Position numbers and translations under genes: made by a program | Notes under the pieces: model-generated | What the model was told of the DNA's origin: nothing | The model's input: the letters and a program-made list of their open reading frames with translations, nothing else | Database searches by the model: none | Part shown: piece by piece, positions 25,145-34,294 of the stretch | Position numbering within the stretch: position 1 is the first letter of the stretch | How the letters are laid out: every line of letters starts with the position of its first letter | NCBI RefSeq assembly: GCF_001425305.1 | Contig: NZ_LMEE01000001.1 | Coordinates: 818,646 to 882,645 of the forward strand | Length of the DNA stretch: 64,000 nucleotides | Direction of reading: 5' to 3' | Source of the DNA: Phenylobacterium sp. Root1290 | GTDB taxonomy: Bacteria > Pseudomonadota > Alphaproteobacteria > Caulobacterales > Caulobacteraceae

Positions 25145-26986
25145 TCACGCTTCACGCGTCTGTCGACGCCAAAGAGCCGCATACTCCCCGCCCCGCTCGA
25201 GCAGATCGGCATGCCGGCCCTGCTCGACGATCCGACCGCGGCGCAGGACCAGGATCAGGTCGGCGTCGACGATGGTCGAGAGCCGGTGAGCGATGACCAG
25301 GGTCGTGCGCCCGGCGCGGACCTTGCGCAGGGTTTCCTGGATCGCCGCCTCGGTCGGGCCGTCGAGGGCGCTGGTGGCCTCGTCGAGGATCAGCACGCGC
25401 GGATCGGCCAGCAGGGCGCGGGCGATGCCGACGCGCTGGCGCTCGCCGCCCGAGAGCTTGAGGCCGCGCTCGCCGACCAGGGTGGCGAGGCCGTCCGGCA
25501 AGCTGTCAATGAAGCCGCCGAGTTCGGCCGCCTCTGCCGCGGCGCGGATGTCAGCGACGCTGGCGCCGGGGCGCGCGAAGGCGATGTTGGCCGCCATGGT
25601 GTCGTTGAACAGGGCCACGTCCTGCGGAACCAGGGCCACGGCCTGGCGCAGGGCCGTCTGCTTGACCTGCCGCAGGTCCACGCCGTCCAGGGTGATGCGG
25701 CCGCGTTGGGGATCGATCAGGCGCAGGGCCAGCCGGATCGCGGTGGTCTTGCCGGCCCCGGACGGGCCGACCAGCGCGACGGTCGCGCCAGGCGCCGCTC
25801 GGAAGCTGACATCCATCAGGCCGGTGGAGCGGGCGTCGTGACGGAAGTCCACGTCCTCGAAGACGATCTCGGCCCCGCGGCCGCTGGCCGGCGGCAGCGG
25901 CTGGGCGTTCGGAGCATCGACAATGTCGGGCCTGACGGCGCGGAGCTGGACCATCTGCTCCATGTCGATGAAGGCTTGGCGGATTTCCCGGTAGTTGAAG
26001 CCGAGCATGTTCAGCGGGCCGTAGATGCCGATCAGCAGCAGGATCGCCATGGTCACGTCGCCGATCCGCATTCGGCCGTTGATGACCTCGTAGCCCGCCA
26101 TCACCGCCATCAGCGCGAGCCCGATGTTCAGCACCAGGGCCTGGATCGCGTTGAGCATGGCCAGCGAGGCGTTGGCGCGAACGCCGGCGCGGACATAGTC
26201 GGCCATCGCGGCCTCGTAGCGGTCGACCGTGCGCTCCTCGGAACCGAAGGTCTTCACGGTCTCGTAGTTCAGCAGCGCATCGACGGAGAGCCCGGCGGTG
26301 CGGCTGTCGGCCTCGTTGAGTTCGCGCCGGTGGTTGAGCCGCCAGTCGGTGATCTTGAAGGTCAGGATCGCGTAGAGGACGATCGTCACGAACGCGGTCG
26401 CGGCGAAGCGCCAGTCGAGGCGCAGGGCCATCACGCCCATGGCCAGCACCAGCTCGATCGCCGTAGGGCCGAGGTTGAAGACCACGCTGCGCATCAGGAA
26501 GTCAGTGGACCGCGCCCCCCGATCGATGACCCGCGCCAGGGCGCCGGTCTGCTTGCCCTGATGGTAGTCGAGCCCGAGGGCCAGGGTGTGAGCGAAGGTC
26601 TCGGTGGCGGCCTTGGCCATGGTCGACTGAGCGACCACGGTGAAGATCATGTCGCGCAGGTTCGGCGCGCAGGCCGCGATCAGGCGCAGGCCGGCGAAGG
26701 CCAGGGCCAGGAGCAGGAAGTCGAAGCCCAGTTCGGCCGCCTGCCCGGCGCCGGGCGCCAGGCGGTTGATGGCGTCGCCCAGCGCCACCGGGGCGGCGAC
26801 GCCCGCCGCCTTGCCGGCGAACACCAGCGCCAGCGAGGCCGCGAGGCGCCAGCGCAGGCCCGGGGCCCCGGAGCGCATGACCAACTGGGCCAAGTCGCCC
26901 ATCGAGCGCCAGAAGTCGAACTTCACGGAGGCGGGGGCGATGGCGTCGGGCGTCGCCTGACGGCGGGCGGCCATGGCCGGGGTCAT
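25145..26986 (-). CDS. Atm1/HMT1-type ABC exporter (fused permease-ATPase)
   Basis: Half-transporter of 613 residues that dimerises. Six transmembrane helices occupy about 40-340; the stretch YHQGKQTGALARVIDRGARS followed by FLMRSVVFNLGP is diagnostic of the Atm1/ABCB7 clade, which exports glutathione persulphides or metal-thiol conjugates. The ATPase domain has Walker A GPSGAGKTTAIRL, signature LSGGERQRVGIARALL and Walker B VLILDEATSALDG. The 7-base gap from the next gene on the strand suggests cotranscription with the lipoprotein gene upstream or its own promoter there. Confidence 0.9.
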   Translation of the reverse strand: MTPAMAARRQATPDAIAPASVKFDFWRSMGDLAQLVMRSGAPGLRWRLAASLALVFAGKAAGVAAPVALGDAINRLAPGAGQAAELGFDFLLLALAFAGLRLIAACAPNLRDMIFTVVAQSTMAKAATETFAHTLALGLDYHQGKQTGALARVIDRGARSTDFLMRSVVFNLGPTAIELVLAMGVMALRLDWRFAATAFVTIVLYAILTFKITDWRLNHRRELNEADSRTAGLSVDALLNYETVKTFGSEERTVDRYEAAMADYVRAGVRANASLAMLNAIQALVLNIGLALMAVMAGYEVINGRMRIGDVTMAILLLIGIYGPLNMLGFNYREIRQAFIDMEQMVQLRAVRPDIVDAPNAQPLPPASGRGAEIVFEDVDFRHDARSTGLMDVSFRAAPGATVALVGPSGAGKTTAIRLALRLIDPQRGRITLDGVDLRQVKQTALRQAVALVPQDVALFNDTMAANIAFARPGASVADIRAAAEAAELGGFIDSLPDGLATLVGERGLKLSGGERQRVGIARALLADPRVLILDEATSALDGPTEAAIQETLRKVRAGRTTLVIAHRLSTIVDADLILVLRRGRIVEQGRHADLLERGGEYAALWRRQTREA

Positions 26987-26993
26987 AGGCGAC

Positions 26994-27755
26994 TCACTTC
27001 AGCAGGATCGTCGACTGTACGCCGCCGCCGGGCGTCATCCAGTCGATCCGCAGGCCGGCGGAGACCGCGGAGGCGCGGAACGGACCGGACGACAGCGCCG
27101 CGGCCGGCGACGTCTCGATCACCACGGGGTTCTCGGTCGCGTCGCCGAAGACGTCGATCTGCCTGGGCCCGGATTCGAGCGGTTGGGTCATCGCCAGGAC
27201 ATAGCGGCCCTTGGTGTCGGCGCGCCCCTCGGCGAGCTTGCGGCCGTCGACATGGACGCTGAGCGCCGCGCCGGCCGGGGCGCGGCCTGAGACGATGGCG
27301 CCGCCCTCGCGGTCGAAGTCGACGGCGTCGATGTCGTTCTTGCCGGCGCGTCCGACGCGCACAGCGCCAGCGCCAGCCCGCAGCAGCGCCGCCTCCCCCT
27401 CTGGGGTCAGCAGCAGGTAGCCCTCGCTCTGCACTGTGCGCCCGCCGGTGACCGCCGAGAGGCCGAAGATGCGCGGTTGCGCGCCGCGGGGCATGGACAG
27501 CCGCCAGTCGCCCTTGGAATCGGCGTCGGCAAACATCGCCTGGCCCTCTGGCGTCGCCAGCCGCACGCGCGAACTGGGCGGCGCCGAGCCGGTGAGGCGC
27601 AGGGTGTCGCCCTCAACGCGCGCGGCGGTCACCTGCGGCGGGGTGAGATACCCCGCATCGGCCTGGCTGACCGCGCCCGGCGTGGGCGCCGACGCCGGGG
27701 CCGCCCCTTCCCCGCAGGCGGCGAGGCCGAGCACGAGCGGCAGGGCCGCCAACAA
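26994..27755 (-). CDS. Putative lipoprotein with Ig-like repeats
   Basis: About 253 residues with a lipoprotein signal (LAALPLVLGLAACGEG, lipobox LAAC). Two related beta-rich units follow: GDTLRLTGSAPPSSRVRLATPEG and GGAIVSGRAPAGAALSVHVDGR, each ending in a D-x-K-G-x-W/Y turn (DSKGDWRL, DTKGRYVL), like bacterial Ig-type carboxypeptidase-regulatory domains. The listed start is a TTG; no ATG or GTG sits at a good position, so the exact start is uncertain. It lies 7 bases upstream of the ABC exporter gene and may be cotranscribed. Function unknown. Confidence 0.7.
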   Translation of the reverse strand: MLAALPLVLGLAACGEGAAPASAPTPGAVSQADAGYLTPPQVTAARVEGDTLRLTGSAPPSSRVRLATPEGQAMFADADSKGDWRLSMPRGAQPRIFGLSAVTGGRTVQSEGYLLLTPEGEAALLRAGAGAVRVGRAGKNDIDAVDFDREGGAIVSGRAPAGAALSVHVDGRKLAEGRADTKGRYVLAMTQPLESGPRQIDVFGDATENPVVIETSPAAALSSGPFRASAVSAGLRIDWMTPGGGVQSTILLK

Positions 27756-27878
27756 CGGCGGGTAGAGCTTGGCGCGGCGTAGGGTCAGCTTGAAACTCCC
27801 TGGTTCTCGGCCTAGCTAATCGGTCTTTCCCGGCGCCTCTGCAAGCGCGCCGCGTTGATTCTCCAGGAGCTTCATCAA

Positions 27879-28481
27879 ATGGGCGACGCGCCCGAACGCC
27901 TCGATTCCGTCTGCGTCTTCTGCGGTTCTTCCGATGCGGCCGATCCGGCCCTGCTGGCGAGCGCCGCAGCGCTGGGCCGCGACCTGGCCGGCGCCGACCT
28001 GACGATGATCTACGGCGGCGGCGGGGTCGGCCTGATGGGCGCCTGCGCCATCGCCGCGCACGAGGCGGGCGGTAAGGTCCTGGGCATCATCCCGCACTTC
28101 CTGAAGGAGCGCGAACGGCGCCTGGACGTGGTCGAGACGGTGGTCGTGGAGTCCATGCACGAGCGCAAGATGATGATGTTCGAGCGTTCGGACGGCTTCG
28201 TCGTCCTGCCCGGCGGCATCGGGACGCTGGAAGAGGTGGTCGAGCTGCTGTCGTGGCGGCGTCTGGACCTGCACGGCAAGCCGGTGGTGTTCTACAACCC
28301 TGATGGCTTCTGGGAGCCGCTGTTCAAGCTGTTCCAGCACACGGTCGACCAGCACCTGACCCCGCCCAGCTTCATGGAGAGCTGGGTGTCGGTGGACACC
28401 GTCGAGGAGATCATTCCGGCCCTGCGTCGCGGCATGCCGGTCGGCCCGGACGCCGCGCCCGACGTCGCCCAGCTGACCTAG
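27879..28481 (+). CDS. LOG family protein (nucleoside 5'-monophosphate phosphoribohydrolase)
   Basis: Rossmann-fold protein of 200 residues in the TIGR00730/LOG family, which releases the base from cytokinin-type or ordinary nucleotide monophosphates. It has SVCVFCGSSDAADP at the N-terminus, the nucleotide loop YGGGGVGLMGACA and the catalytic PGGIGTLEEVVE. AGGAG lies 10 bases before ATG 27879. It was long misannotated as lysine decarboxylase, which the PGGxGTxxE motif rules out. The physiological substrate in bacteria is unsure. Confidence 0.92.
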   Translation: MGDAPERLDSVCVFCGSSDAADPALLASAAALGRDLAGADLTMIYGGGGVGLMGACAIAAHEAGGKVLGIIPHFLKERERRLDVVETVVVESMHERKMMMFERSDGFVVLPGGIGTLEEVVELLSWRRLDLHGKPVVFYNPDGFWEPLFKLFQHTVDQHLTPPSFMESWVSVDTVEEIIPALRRGMPVGPDAAPDVAQLT

Positions 28482-28999
28482 GCGCGGAAGCGCTCGAGCA
28501 GCAGGACCAGGCCGTGATAGTCGGCGCGGCCGTATTCGCGGAAGCCGGCCTTGCCGGCGGCGCGCAGCGAGGGCGCATTTTCCGGGCTGATCATGCAGAC
28601 GGTGCGCGAGCCCGGCAGGTTGGCGTCGGCCCAGACCAGGGCCGCGGCGATCGCCTCACTTGCGTAGCCTTTGCCGTGGACCGAGGGGCTGAGCACCCAG
28701 CCCATCTCCGGCGTGTCGCCGAAGCCGGGTTCGAAACTGCGCATGAAGTCGGCCAGGCCGAGTTCGCCGACAAAGCGGCCGCTGGATTTTTCGCAGATCG
28801 CCCAGAAGCCGAAGCCCATCTCGCGCCAATGGCCGACATAGCGCAGCAGCCGCGCCCACGACTCTTCGCGGGTGAATGCCCGGCCGCCGATGAAACGGAA
28901 GACGTCGGGGTCGCTCCACAGCGCGGCGCAGGCGTCGAGGTCGGCCTTGGTGTGCGGCCGCAGGATCAGCCGCTCGGTTTCGACGACCGGCGCGCTCAC
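28478..28999 (-). CDS. GNAT-family N-acetyltransferase
   Basis: RimJ/RimL-type acetyltransferase of 173 residues starting VETERLILRPHTKADLDAC. The acetyl-CoA strand-helix is EMGWVLSPSVHGKGYASEA (Q/RxxGxG/A form), and VCMISPENAPSLRAAGKAGFREYG is the usual C-terminal unit. GTG 28999 overlaps the nadE stop as GTGA, so it is translated after NAD synthetase. The acetylated substrate is unknown; side-chain or N-terminal amine acetylation is typical of the family. Confidence 0.9.
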   Translation of the reverse strand: MSAPVVETERLILRPHTKADLDACAALWSDPDVFRFIGGRAFTREESWARLLRYVGHWREMGFGFWAICEKSSGRFVGELGLADFMRSFEPGFGDTPEMGWVLSPSVHGKGYASEAIAAALVWADANLPGSRTVCMISPENAPSLRAAGKAGFREYGRADYHGLVLLLERFRA

Positions 29000-30672
29000 C
29001 TGGCGCTGACCACGTCGCGGAAGCCGTTGACGATCGGGTAGCGGCGGTCGCGGCCGAAGGCGCGCGGCCCGACCTTCACGCCCGGCGCCGCCTGCCGGCG
29101 CTTGTATTCGGAGTTGTAGAGCAGCCGCTGGATGCGCTCGACGGTCTCGGGGGCGTGGCCGCGGGCGACGATCTCGTCGAGGGTCGCCTCCTCTTCCACC
29201 AGGCCGTGCAGAATGGCGTCGAGCTCGGCGTACTCCGGCAGGCTGTCCTGGTCCTTCTGGTCAGGCCGCAGTTCGGCCGACGGGGCCTTGGTCAGGATGC
29301 GCTCAGGGATCGGATCGGCGGCGACGCCGTAGGGATCATTAGCGTTGCGCCAGTCGCAGACGGCGTAGACCTCGGTCTTGTAGATGTCCTTCAGGACGTT
29401 GTAGCCGCCGCACATGTCGCCGTAGAGCGTGGCGTAGCCGACCGCCATCTCGGACTTGTTGCCGGTGGTCATCAGCATCAGGCCAAGCTTGTTCGACAGC
29501 GCCATCAGCGAGACGCCGCGAGCGCGGGCCTGGATGTTCTCTTCCGTCAGGTCCGGCGCTTTGTTCTCGAAGTGCGGGGTCAGCATCTGGGCGAAGGCGT
29601 CGATGGCCGGGACGATCGAGATCTCGTCGAGGCGGATGGACAGGCGCTTCGCGCAGTCGGCGGCGTCGTCCAGGCTGTCCTGGCTGGTGTAGCGCGAGGG
29701 AAGCATGAAGCAGCGGACTCGGTCAGGACCGAGCGCGTCGGCCGCCACCACGGCGCTGATCGCCGAGTCGACGCCGCCGGACAGGCCCAGCAGCACGCCC
29801 GGGAAGCCCGACTTGTTCACATAGTCGCGCAGGCCGACGACCATGGCCCGGTAGACCTCCTCCGGCCCGGAGACCCAGTCGGCCATCGGCGCCTCGACGC
29901 AGGCCCAGCCGTTCGCGCCCTTTTCCCAGGTGGTCAGGGCGAAGGCTTCCTCGAACATCGGCAGGCGCATGACCACTTCGCCCTGCGCCGAGAGCGCGAA
30001 GGATCCGCCGTCGAAGACCAGTTCGTCCTGGCCGCCGACTTCGTTGACATAGAGCATCGGCAGGCCGGTCTCGGCCACGCGGGCCTTGGCCACGCCCATG
30101 CGCTCATGGTCGGCGGTGCGGCGGAACGGCGAGCCGTTGGGGACCAGCAGCAGTTCGGCGCCCTGGGCCTTGAGGCTGGCGCAGACGACCTCGGACCAGA
30201 TGTCCTCGCAGATCGGCACGCCGAGCCGCACGCCCTTCCATTCGAAGACGCTGGGGCTTTTGCCGGCCTCGAACACGCGCTTCTCGTCGAAGACGCCGTA
30301 GTTGGGCAGGTCGCCCTTGAAGGCCACGCCCTTGACCTCACCCTCGGCCAGGAAGGCCAAGCCGTTGTGCGGACGCTCGCCGGGCCTGGCGTTCGGCCAG
30401 ATGACCCCGACCAGGGCGGCGGGGCCGTCCTTGGTGTCGAGGGCCAGCCGCTCGACCGCGGCCTTGCCGGCGGCCCAGAAGGCCGGCTTCAGCGCCAGGT
30501 CCTCGGGCGGATAACCGTTGATGAACAATTCGGAGAAGACGGCGATGTCGGCGCCGGCGGCCTTGGCCTGGGCCAGGCGTTCTCGGGCCAGGGCCTCGTT
30601 ATGGGCGATGGCGCCCACGGTCGGGTTGGCTTGGATGGCGGCGATGACGAGGCGCGTGGACATGAATCCCAT
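28996..30672 (-). CDS. nadE: Glutamine-dependent NAD+ synthetase
   Basis: Two-domain enzyme making NAD+ from deamido-NAD+, ATP and glutamine. The N-terminal nitrilase-type glutaminase (about 1-260) has its Glu in FSELFINGYPPEDL, Lys in FKGDLPNYGVFDEKR and Cys in GVPICEDIWSE; the C-terminal synthetase has the pyrophosphatase loop LLGLSGGVDSAISAVVA. ATG 30672 has GAGG about 5 bases upstream; ATG 30663 (MSTRLVIAAIQANP) is the other option and fits the family N-terminus equally well (555 or 558 residues). The GNAT gene follows in an overlap. Confidence 0.95.
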   Translation of the reverse strand: MGFMSTRLVIAAIQANPTVGAIAHNEALARERLAQAKAAGADIAVFSELFINGYPPEDLALKPAFWAAGKAAVERLALDTKDGPAALVGVIWPNARPGERPHNGLAFLAEGEVKGVAFKGDLPNYGVFDEKRVFEAGKSPSVFEWKGVRLGVPICEDIWSEVVCASLKAQGAELLLVPNGSPFRRTADHERMGVAKARVAETGLPMLYVNEVGGQDELVFDGGSFALSAQGEVVMRLPMFEEAFALTTWEKGANGWACVEAPMADWVSGPEEVYRAMVVGLRDYVNKSGFPGVLLGLSGGVDSAISAVVAADALGPDRVRCFMLPSRYTSQDSLDDAADCAKRLSIRLDEISIVPAIDAFAQMLTPHFENKAPDLTEENIQARARGVSLMALSNKLGLMLMTTGNKSEMAVGYATLYGDMCGGYNVLKDIYKTEVYAVCDWRNANDPYGVAADPIPERILTKAPSAELRPDQKDQDSLPEYAELDAILHGLVEEEATLDEIVARGHAPETVERIQRLLYNSEYKRRQAAPGVKVGPRAFGRDRRYPIVNGFRDVVSAR

Positions 30673-30701
30673 GTAGCCTCGCCATTCGCCGGGGGCCAGA
30701 G

Positions 30702-31763
30702 CTAGGCGGCCATTACCTTCGGCAAGACCCGCGCGAAGTGGGCCATGGCGGCCGGATCGGCGACGGCGGCCCGCGCCCAGCCGGGGGCGGCGCCGGTGAA
30801 CTGGCGCAGCATCACGCCCTCGGTCTCCAGCCGCCTGATCGTCTGGTCCGCGCCGAAATTGGCCCAGACATAGCTGCCGTGTGAGCGGAGGTAGGGAAGC
30901 TTGGCCGTGTCGCAGGCGCGGTAGAGAACCTGACGCCCCTGCTCCATCGCCCTGTTGGAGGCGGCCAGATAGGCCATGTCGCGGTAGCTGACGGCCGCCG
31001 CCGCAAGCCCGGGGCCGTTGCGCGATGGCGCCAGCAGCATGCGGATCGCCTGCGCCCGTTCAGGCTGGGCGATGCAGTAGCCGATCCGCACGGCGGCCAG
31101 CGCGTAGCACTTGGAGAAGGTGCCGACGACGATCACGTCGTGGCCCTCGCGCACCAGGTCGACGGCGCTCTCGGCGGCCGGATCCGGGCTCATGTCGATG
31201 AAGGCCTCGTCGACGATCACGGGGGCGAGCCTGGCGGCCTGGATGCAGAAGCTGCGCAACGCCGCCCGGTCGGCGAGCAGGCCGGTCGGATTGTTGGGGT
31301 TGCAGACGTAGGACAGCCGCACGTCCGGCCCCAGCGACCGCGCCATGGCGGCGAAGTCGATCTGCTGGTCGGGCGCCATGGCCACGCGGCGGGCCTGCTG
31401 GCCCACCCGCGCGGCGTACTTGATGTGGGTGTCGTAGGTCAGGGCCGGCGCGAGCTGGACGCCGCCCTTCGTCCAGAAGGACGACATCATGGCCAGCGGC
31501 TCCAGCGCGCCGGTGGAGATGGCCACATGGGCCGGGGTGACGCCGTTGGCCTTGGCGATCACCGCCATCAGCGCCGCTTCCTCGGTGTGGGGATAGTGCT
31601 CGACGTGGGTCACCGCCTTTGCCAGCGCCGAGCGGGCGGCGGCGCTGGGGCCGAACGGGTTCTCGGTGATGTTCAGCGCGGCCAGGGCGTCAGCCGCCCC
31701 GGCCGCCGCCGGCACGGCCGCCAGGGCCAGGCCGGCAAGAGCGCGCCGCGTGATATCGCCCAT
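30702..31763 (-). CDS. PLP aminotransferase (HisC-like) with probable export signal
   Basis: Fold-type I class I/II aminotransferase of 353 residues, closest to histidinol-phosphate aminotransferases. NITENPFGPS is the substrate-side motif, CNPNNPTG (about 154-161) the cofactor turn, VDEAFIDMS holds the PLP Asp region and K218 in GTFSKCYALAAVRIGY is the Schiff-base lysine. The N-terminus MGDITRRALAGLALAAVPAAAGAAD looks like a twin-arginine signal with an AGA cleavage site, implying a periplasmic enzyme. It starts 7 bases after the TonB receptor, in the same operon, suggesting processing of an imported amino-acid-like ligand. Confidence 0.87.
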   Translation of the reverse strand: MGDITRRALAGLALAAVPAAAGAADALAALNITENPFGPSAAARSALAKAVTHVEHYPHTEEAALMAVIAKANGVTPAHVAISTGALEPLAMMSSFWTKGGVQLAPALTYDTHIKYAARVGQQARRVAMAPDQQIDFAAMARSLGPDVRLSYVCNPNNPTGLLADRAALRSFCIQAARLAPVIVDEAFIDMSPDPAAESAVDLVREGHDVIVVGTFSKCYALAAVRIGYCIAQPERAQAIRMLLAPSRNGPGLAAAAVSYRDMAYLAASNRAMEQGRQVLYRACDTAKLPYLRSHGSYVWANFGADQTIRRLETEGVMLRQFTGAAPGWARAAVADPAAMAHFARVLPKVMAA

Positions 31764-31770
31764 CGCGCCC

Positions 31771-34161
31771 TCAGAACTTCGCGCCGACGCGGACGTAGTA
31801 GAGCCCGCCGTCGGTGTCGTAGACCGCGTTGCGCGAATAGATCAGACCGCGCGAGGCCTGGAAGGTCGCCTCGTCCGGGTAGGTGTCGAAGAGGTTCTCG
31901 GCGCCGACGGTGATCTTCACCTGGTCGGTGACCTGGGCGCTGAGCGACAGGTCGACGAAGGTCCGCGCGCCGAAGGCCTGGACGAGGTCCGCCGACGATT
32001 GGAACTGGGCGTCGGTCCAGTCGCCGAAGTAGCGGACCCGGGCCATGCCCTCGAACATGCCCCAGGCGTAGAACGCGGTGACGTTGCCGGTGTGCTCGGG
32101 CAGGCCGTCCTCGATATTGATCCGGGCCAGGTTGGAGACCTCGGTCAGCTTGGAGCGCGTGACCTTGGTGTCGTTCCAATTGTAGGCGGCGGTCAGGGTC
32201 AGGGTCCCTTCCCCCACCGCGGTCTTCCAGGAGCCGACGGCGTCGATCCCCTGGGTGCGGGTGTTGAACGAGTTGGTGAAGTAGCTGACCGAGGTCAGGG
32301 AGTCGGCTCCGGGCACGCCCAGGCGCACCAGCTCGGCGCGGATCGCCGGGGTCACGGTGAAGCTCGGCGAGGAGGCGAAGCGATCGTCGACCTCGACCCG
32401 GTAGTAGTCCAGCGAAGCGGTCAGGCCGTTGTCGGCGTTGCGATAGACCAGGCCCACCGAGACGTTCTGGGAGGTTTCCGGCTCCAGCGGCTTGGCGCCG
32501 AAGAACTGCGCGACCGGGTTGGCCGGCGAAAGGCGGCCGGCGGTGAACAGCTGCAGCGTCGTGGTGTCCAGGCCCTGGGACGTGCGGGTGCTGTTCAACT
32601 GGCCAGGCGTCGGGGCGCGGAAGCCGGTCGAGGCGGCGGCGCGAACGGCCCAGCTCGGCGAAATCTCATAGCGGGCGGCGATCTTGCCGTCGGTGGTCGA
32701 GCCGAACTCGGAGAAATCCTCGTAGCGGATGGCGATGTCGGTCGAGAAGGCGTCGGTCCAGGAGAGGTCGAGGTCGACATAGCCGGCGTAGCTGGTCTGG
32801 TCCCACGACCCGGCCTGCGACGAGCTGTAGCCCGGGAAGCCGTTGGAGCCCGAGGGCAGGCCGGCCGGCGCGCCGGGGCCGACCTGATAGGACATCGGAT
32901 CGCCCGCGCCGATCTTGTAGGTCTCCACCCGCCGCTCGGCCCCGAAGGCCAGGTTGGCGGTCTCGGCCAGGAAGCTCAGTTCCACCGGCTTGGTGAAGTC
33001 GAGGTTCAGGTTTTGCTCGCGCTGGGTCAGGACCCCTGCGCGGAAGGCGGTCGGAGACTGCGGGCCGAACGAGGCGTTGATCGTCTCGTTGATGAAGTAG
33101 TCGATCTTGTCTTCGCCCAGCGAGGCGTTGAAATCCCAGGACAATCCGTTGCCCAGTTCGCCGCGCAGGCCGGCGTTGACGGCGTAGTCCGTCTCGTCCT
33201 GGCCGAATTTCGGCGAGAAGCCGACCGGATAGATCTGGCGCAGGTTCCAGCCGGGGAAGGCGGCGCTGTTGCGATAGGCGGTGTCGTTCGAGGGGTTGCG
33301 CCAGTTGAAGTCGGTCACGCCGCTGGAGTCGGTGTAGGTGGCGAAGCCGTAGAGCTCGACGGCCTCGTTCAGCGGGATCGCGGCATCGACGACGAAGCGG
33401 GTGGCGTCGCGGTCCGGCTGGCCCCAGCGCTGCACCGGATTGGGCACCGTCAGCGTCGGATTGGCGGCCTGGAAGGCGATGGCGTCCGGACGCTGGCGGG
33501 TACGCGAGGTGGCTTCGCTGTCGGTGTAGGTCAGGGTGGCGACGAGATGGCCGCCGTCGCCGATGGCCCAGCCGGCGCGCACCCCGCCCTCGAGCACCCG
33601 GCCGTCGCCCTCGTAATACTGCGAGGCCTGGGCGAAGGCGCTGACGCCCGGCTGGTCGTTCAGGATCAGGTTGATGACGCCGGCGATGGCGTCCGAGCCG
33701 TACTGCGCCGAAGCGCCGTCGCGCAGCACCTCGATCCGCTTGATGGCGAAGCTGGGGATCTGGCCGAGATCGACGCCCTGGGCGCCGCGCCCGCCCAGCA
33801 GGGCGGAGCGATGCCGGCGCTTGCCGTTGATCAGCACCAGGGTCTGGTCGGGCGAAAGGCCGCGCAAGGTGGCGGGGCGCACGAAGGCCTGGCCGTCGGC
33901 GGCGGGCAGCCGCTGGACGTTGAAGGACGGCACCGCCGCGACCAGCTTTTCCATGAGCTCGTCGGAAACCGTGCTTTCCAGCACCGACTCCGAAATCACA
34001 TCCACCGGGGCGGCGGATTCGAACGCCGTGCGGTCCACGCGGCGGGTGCCGGTGACGATGACGTCCTCAACCTGGGTGACGGCGGCGTCCGCCTCGGCGA
34101 AGGCCGGTTGGGCGATGGCGAAGGCGAGCACGGCGGTAGCCGTGGTGGTCATAAGGCGCAT
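31771..34161 (-). CDS. TonB-dependent outer-membrane receptor
   Basis: Outer-membrane beta-barrel importer of 796 residues. Signal peptide MRLMTTTATAVLAFAIAQPAFAEA, TonB-box-like VEDVIVTGTRR, a plug domain (about 45-165; RLPAADGQAFVRPATLRGL, IKRIEVLRDGASAQYGSDAIAGVINLI) and a C-terminal barrel ending in Phe (YYVRVGAKF). GGGGGA about 5 bases before ATG 34161 favours this start over an ATG 18 bases upstream. It belongs to the large Caulobacterales receptor family; the ligand is unknown but the cotranscribed aminotransferase points to an amine or amino-acid compound. Confidence 0.93.
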   Translation of the reverse strand: MRLMTTTATAVLAFAIAQPAFAEADAAVTQVEDVIVTGTRRVDRTAFESAAPVDVISESVLESTVSDELMEKLVAAVPSFNVQRLPAADGQAFVRPATLRGLSPDQTLVLINGKRRHRSALLGGRGAQGVDLGQIPSFAIKRIEVLRDGASAQYGSDAIAGVINLILNDQPGVSAFAQASQYYEGDGRVLEGGVRAGWAIGDGGHLVATLTYTDSEATSRTRQRPDAIAFQAANPTLTVPNPVQRWGQPDRDATRFVVDAAIPLNEAVELYGFATYTDSSGVTDFNWRNPSNDTAYRNSAAFPGWNLRQIYPVGFSPKFGQDETDYAVNAGLRGELGNGLSWDFNASLGEDKIDYFINETINASFGPQSPTAFRAGVLTQREQNLNLDFTKPVELSFLAETANLAFGAERRVETYKIGAGDPMSYQVGPGAPAGLPSGSNGFPGYSSSQAGSWDQTSYAGYVDLDLSWTDAFSTDIAIRYEDFSEFGSTTDGKIAARYEISPSWAVRAAASTGFRAPTPGQLNSTRTSQGLDTTTLQLFTAGRLSPANPVAQFFGAKPLEPETSQNVSVGLVYRNADNGLTASLDYYRVEVDDRFASSPSFTVTPAIRAELVRLGVPGADSLTSVSYFTNSFNTRTQGIDAVGSWKTAVGEGTLTLTAAYNWNDTKVTRSKLTEVSNLARINIEDGLPEHTGNVTAFYAWGMFEGMARVRYFGDWTDAQFQSSADLVQAFGARTFVDLSLSAQVTDQVKITVGAENLFDTYPDEATFQASRGLIYSRNAVYDTDGGLYYVRVGAKF

Positions 34162-34261
34162 AGCGTCCCCCGAAAACAACTGGGGGGCTGCTAGCCCGTG
34201 CGCATGACGACGCGAGTTCAGCCGCGTGAAAGCTGCGCGACAGTCTCATGGCCATATGAAG

Positions 34262-34289
34262 AAGGGCGACCCCGGAGGATCGCCCTTTT
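34262..34289 (-). terminator. Hairpin terminator after dksA
   Basis: Eight-base-pair stem AAGGGCGA/TCGCCCTT with a 10-base loop, six bases beyond the dksA stop. On the minus strand it is followed by CTTCATAT, a weak U-tract. Confidence 0.6.
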
Positions 34290-34294
34290 CAATC

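Noticed and set aside
27879..28481. Lysine decarboxylase, as such proteins are often labelled
   Set aside because: PGGIGTLEE is the LOG-family nucleotide hydrolase motif, and there is no PLP-binding lysine context.
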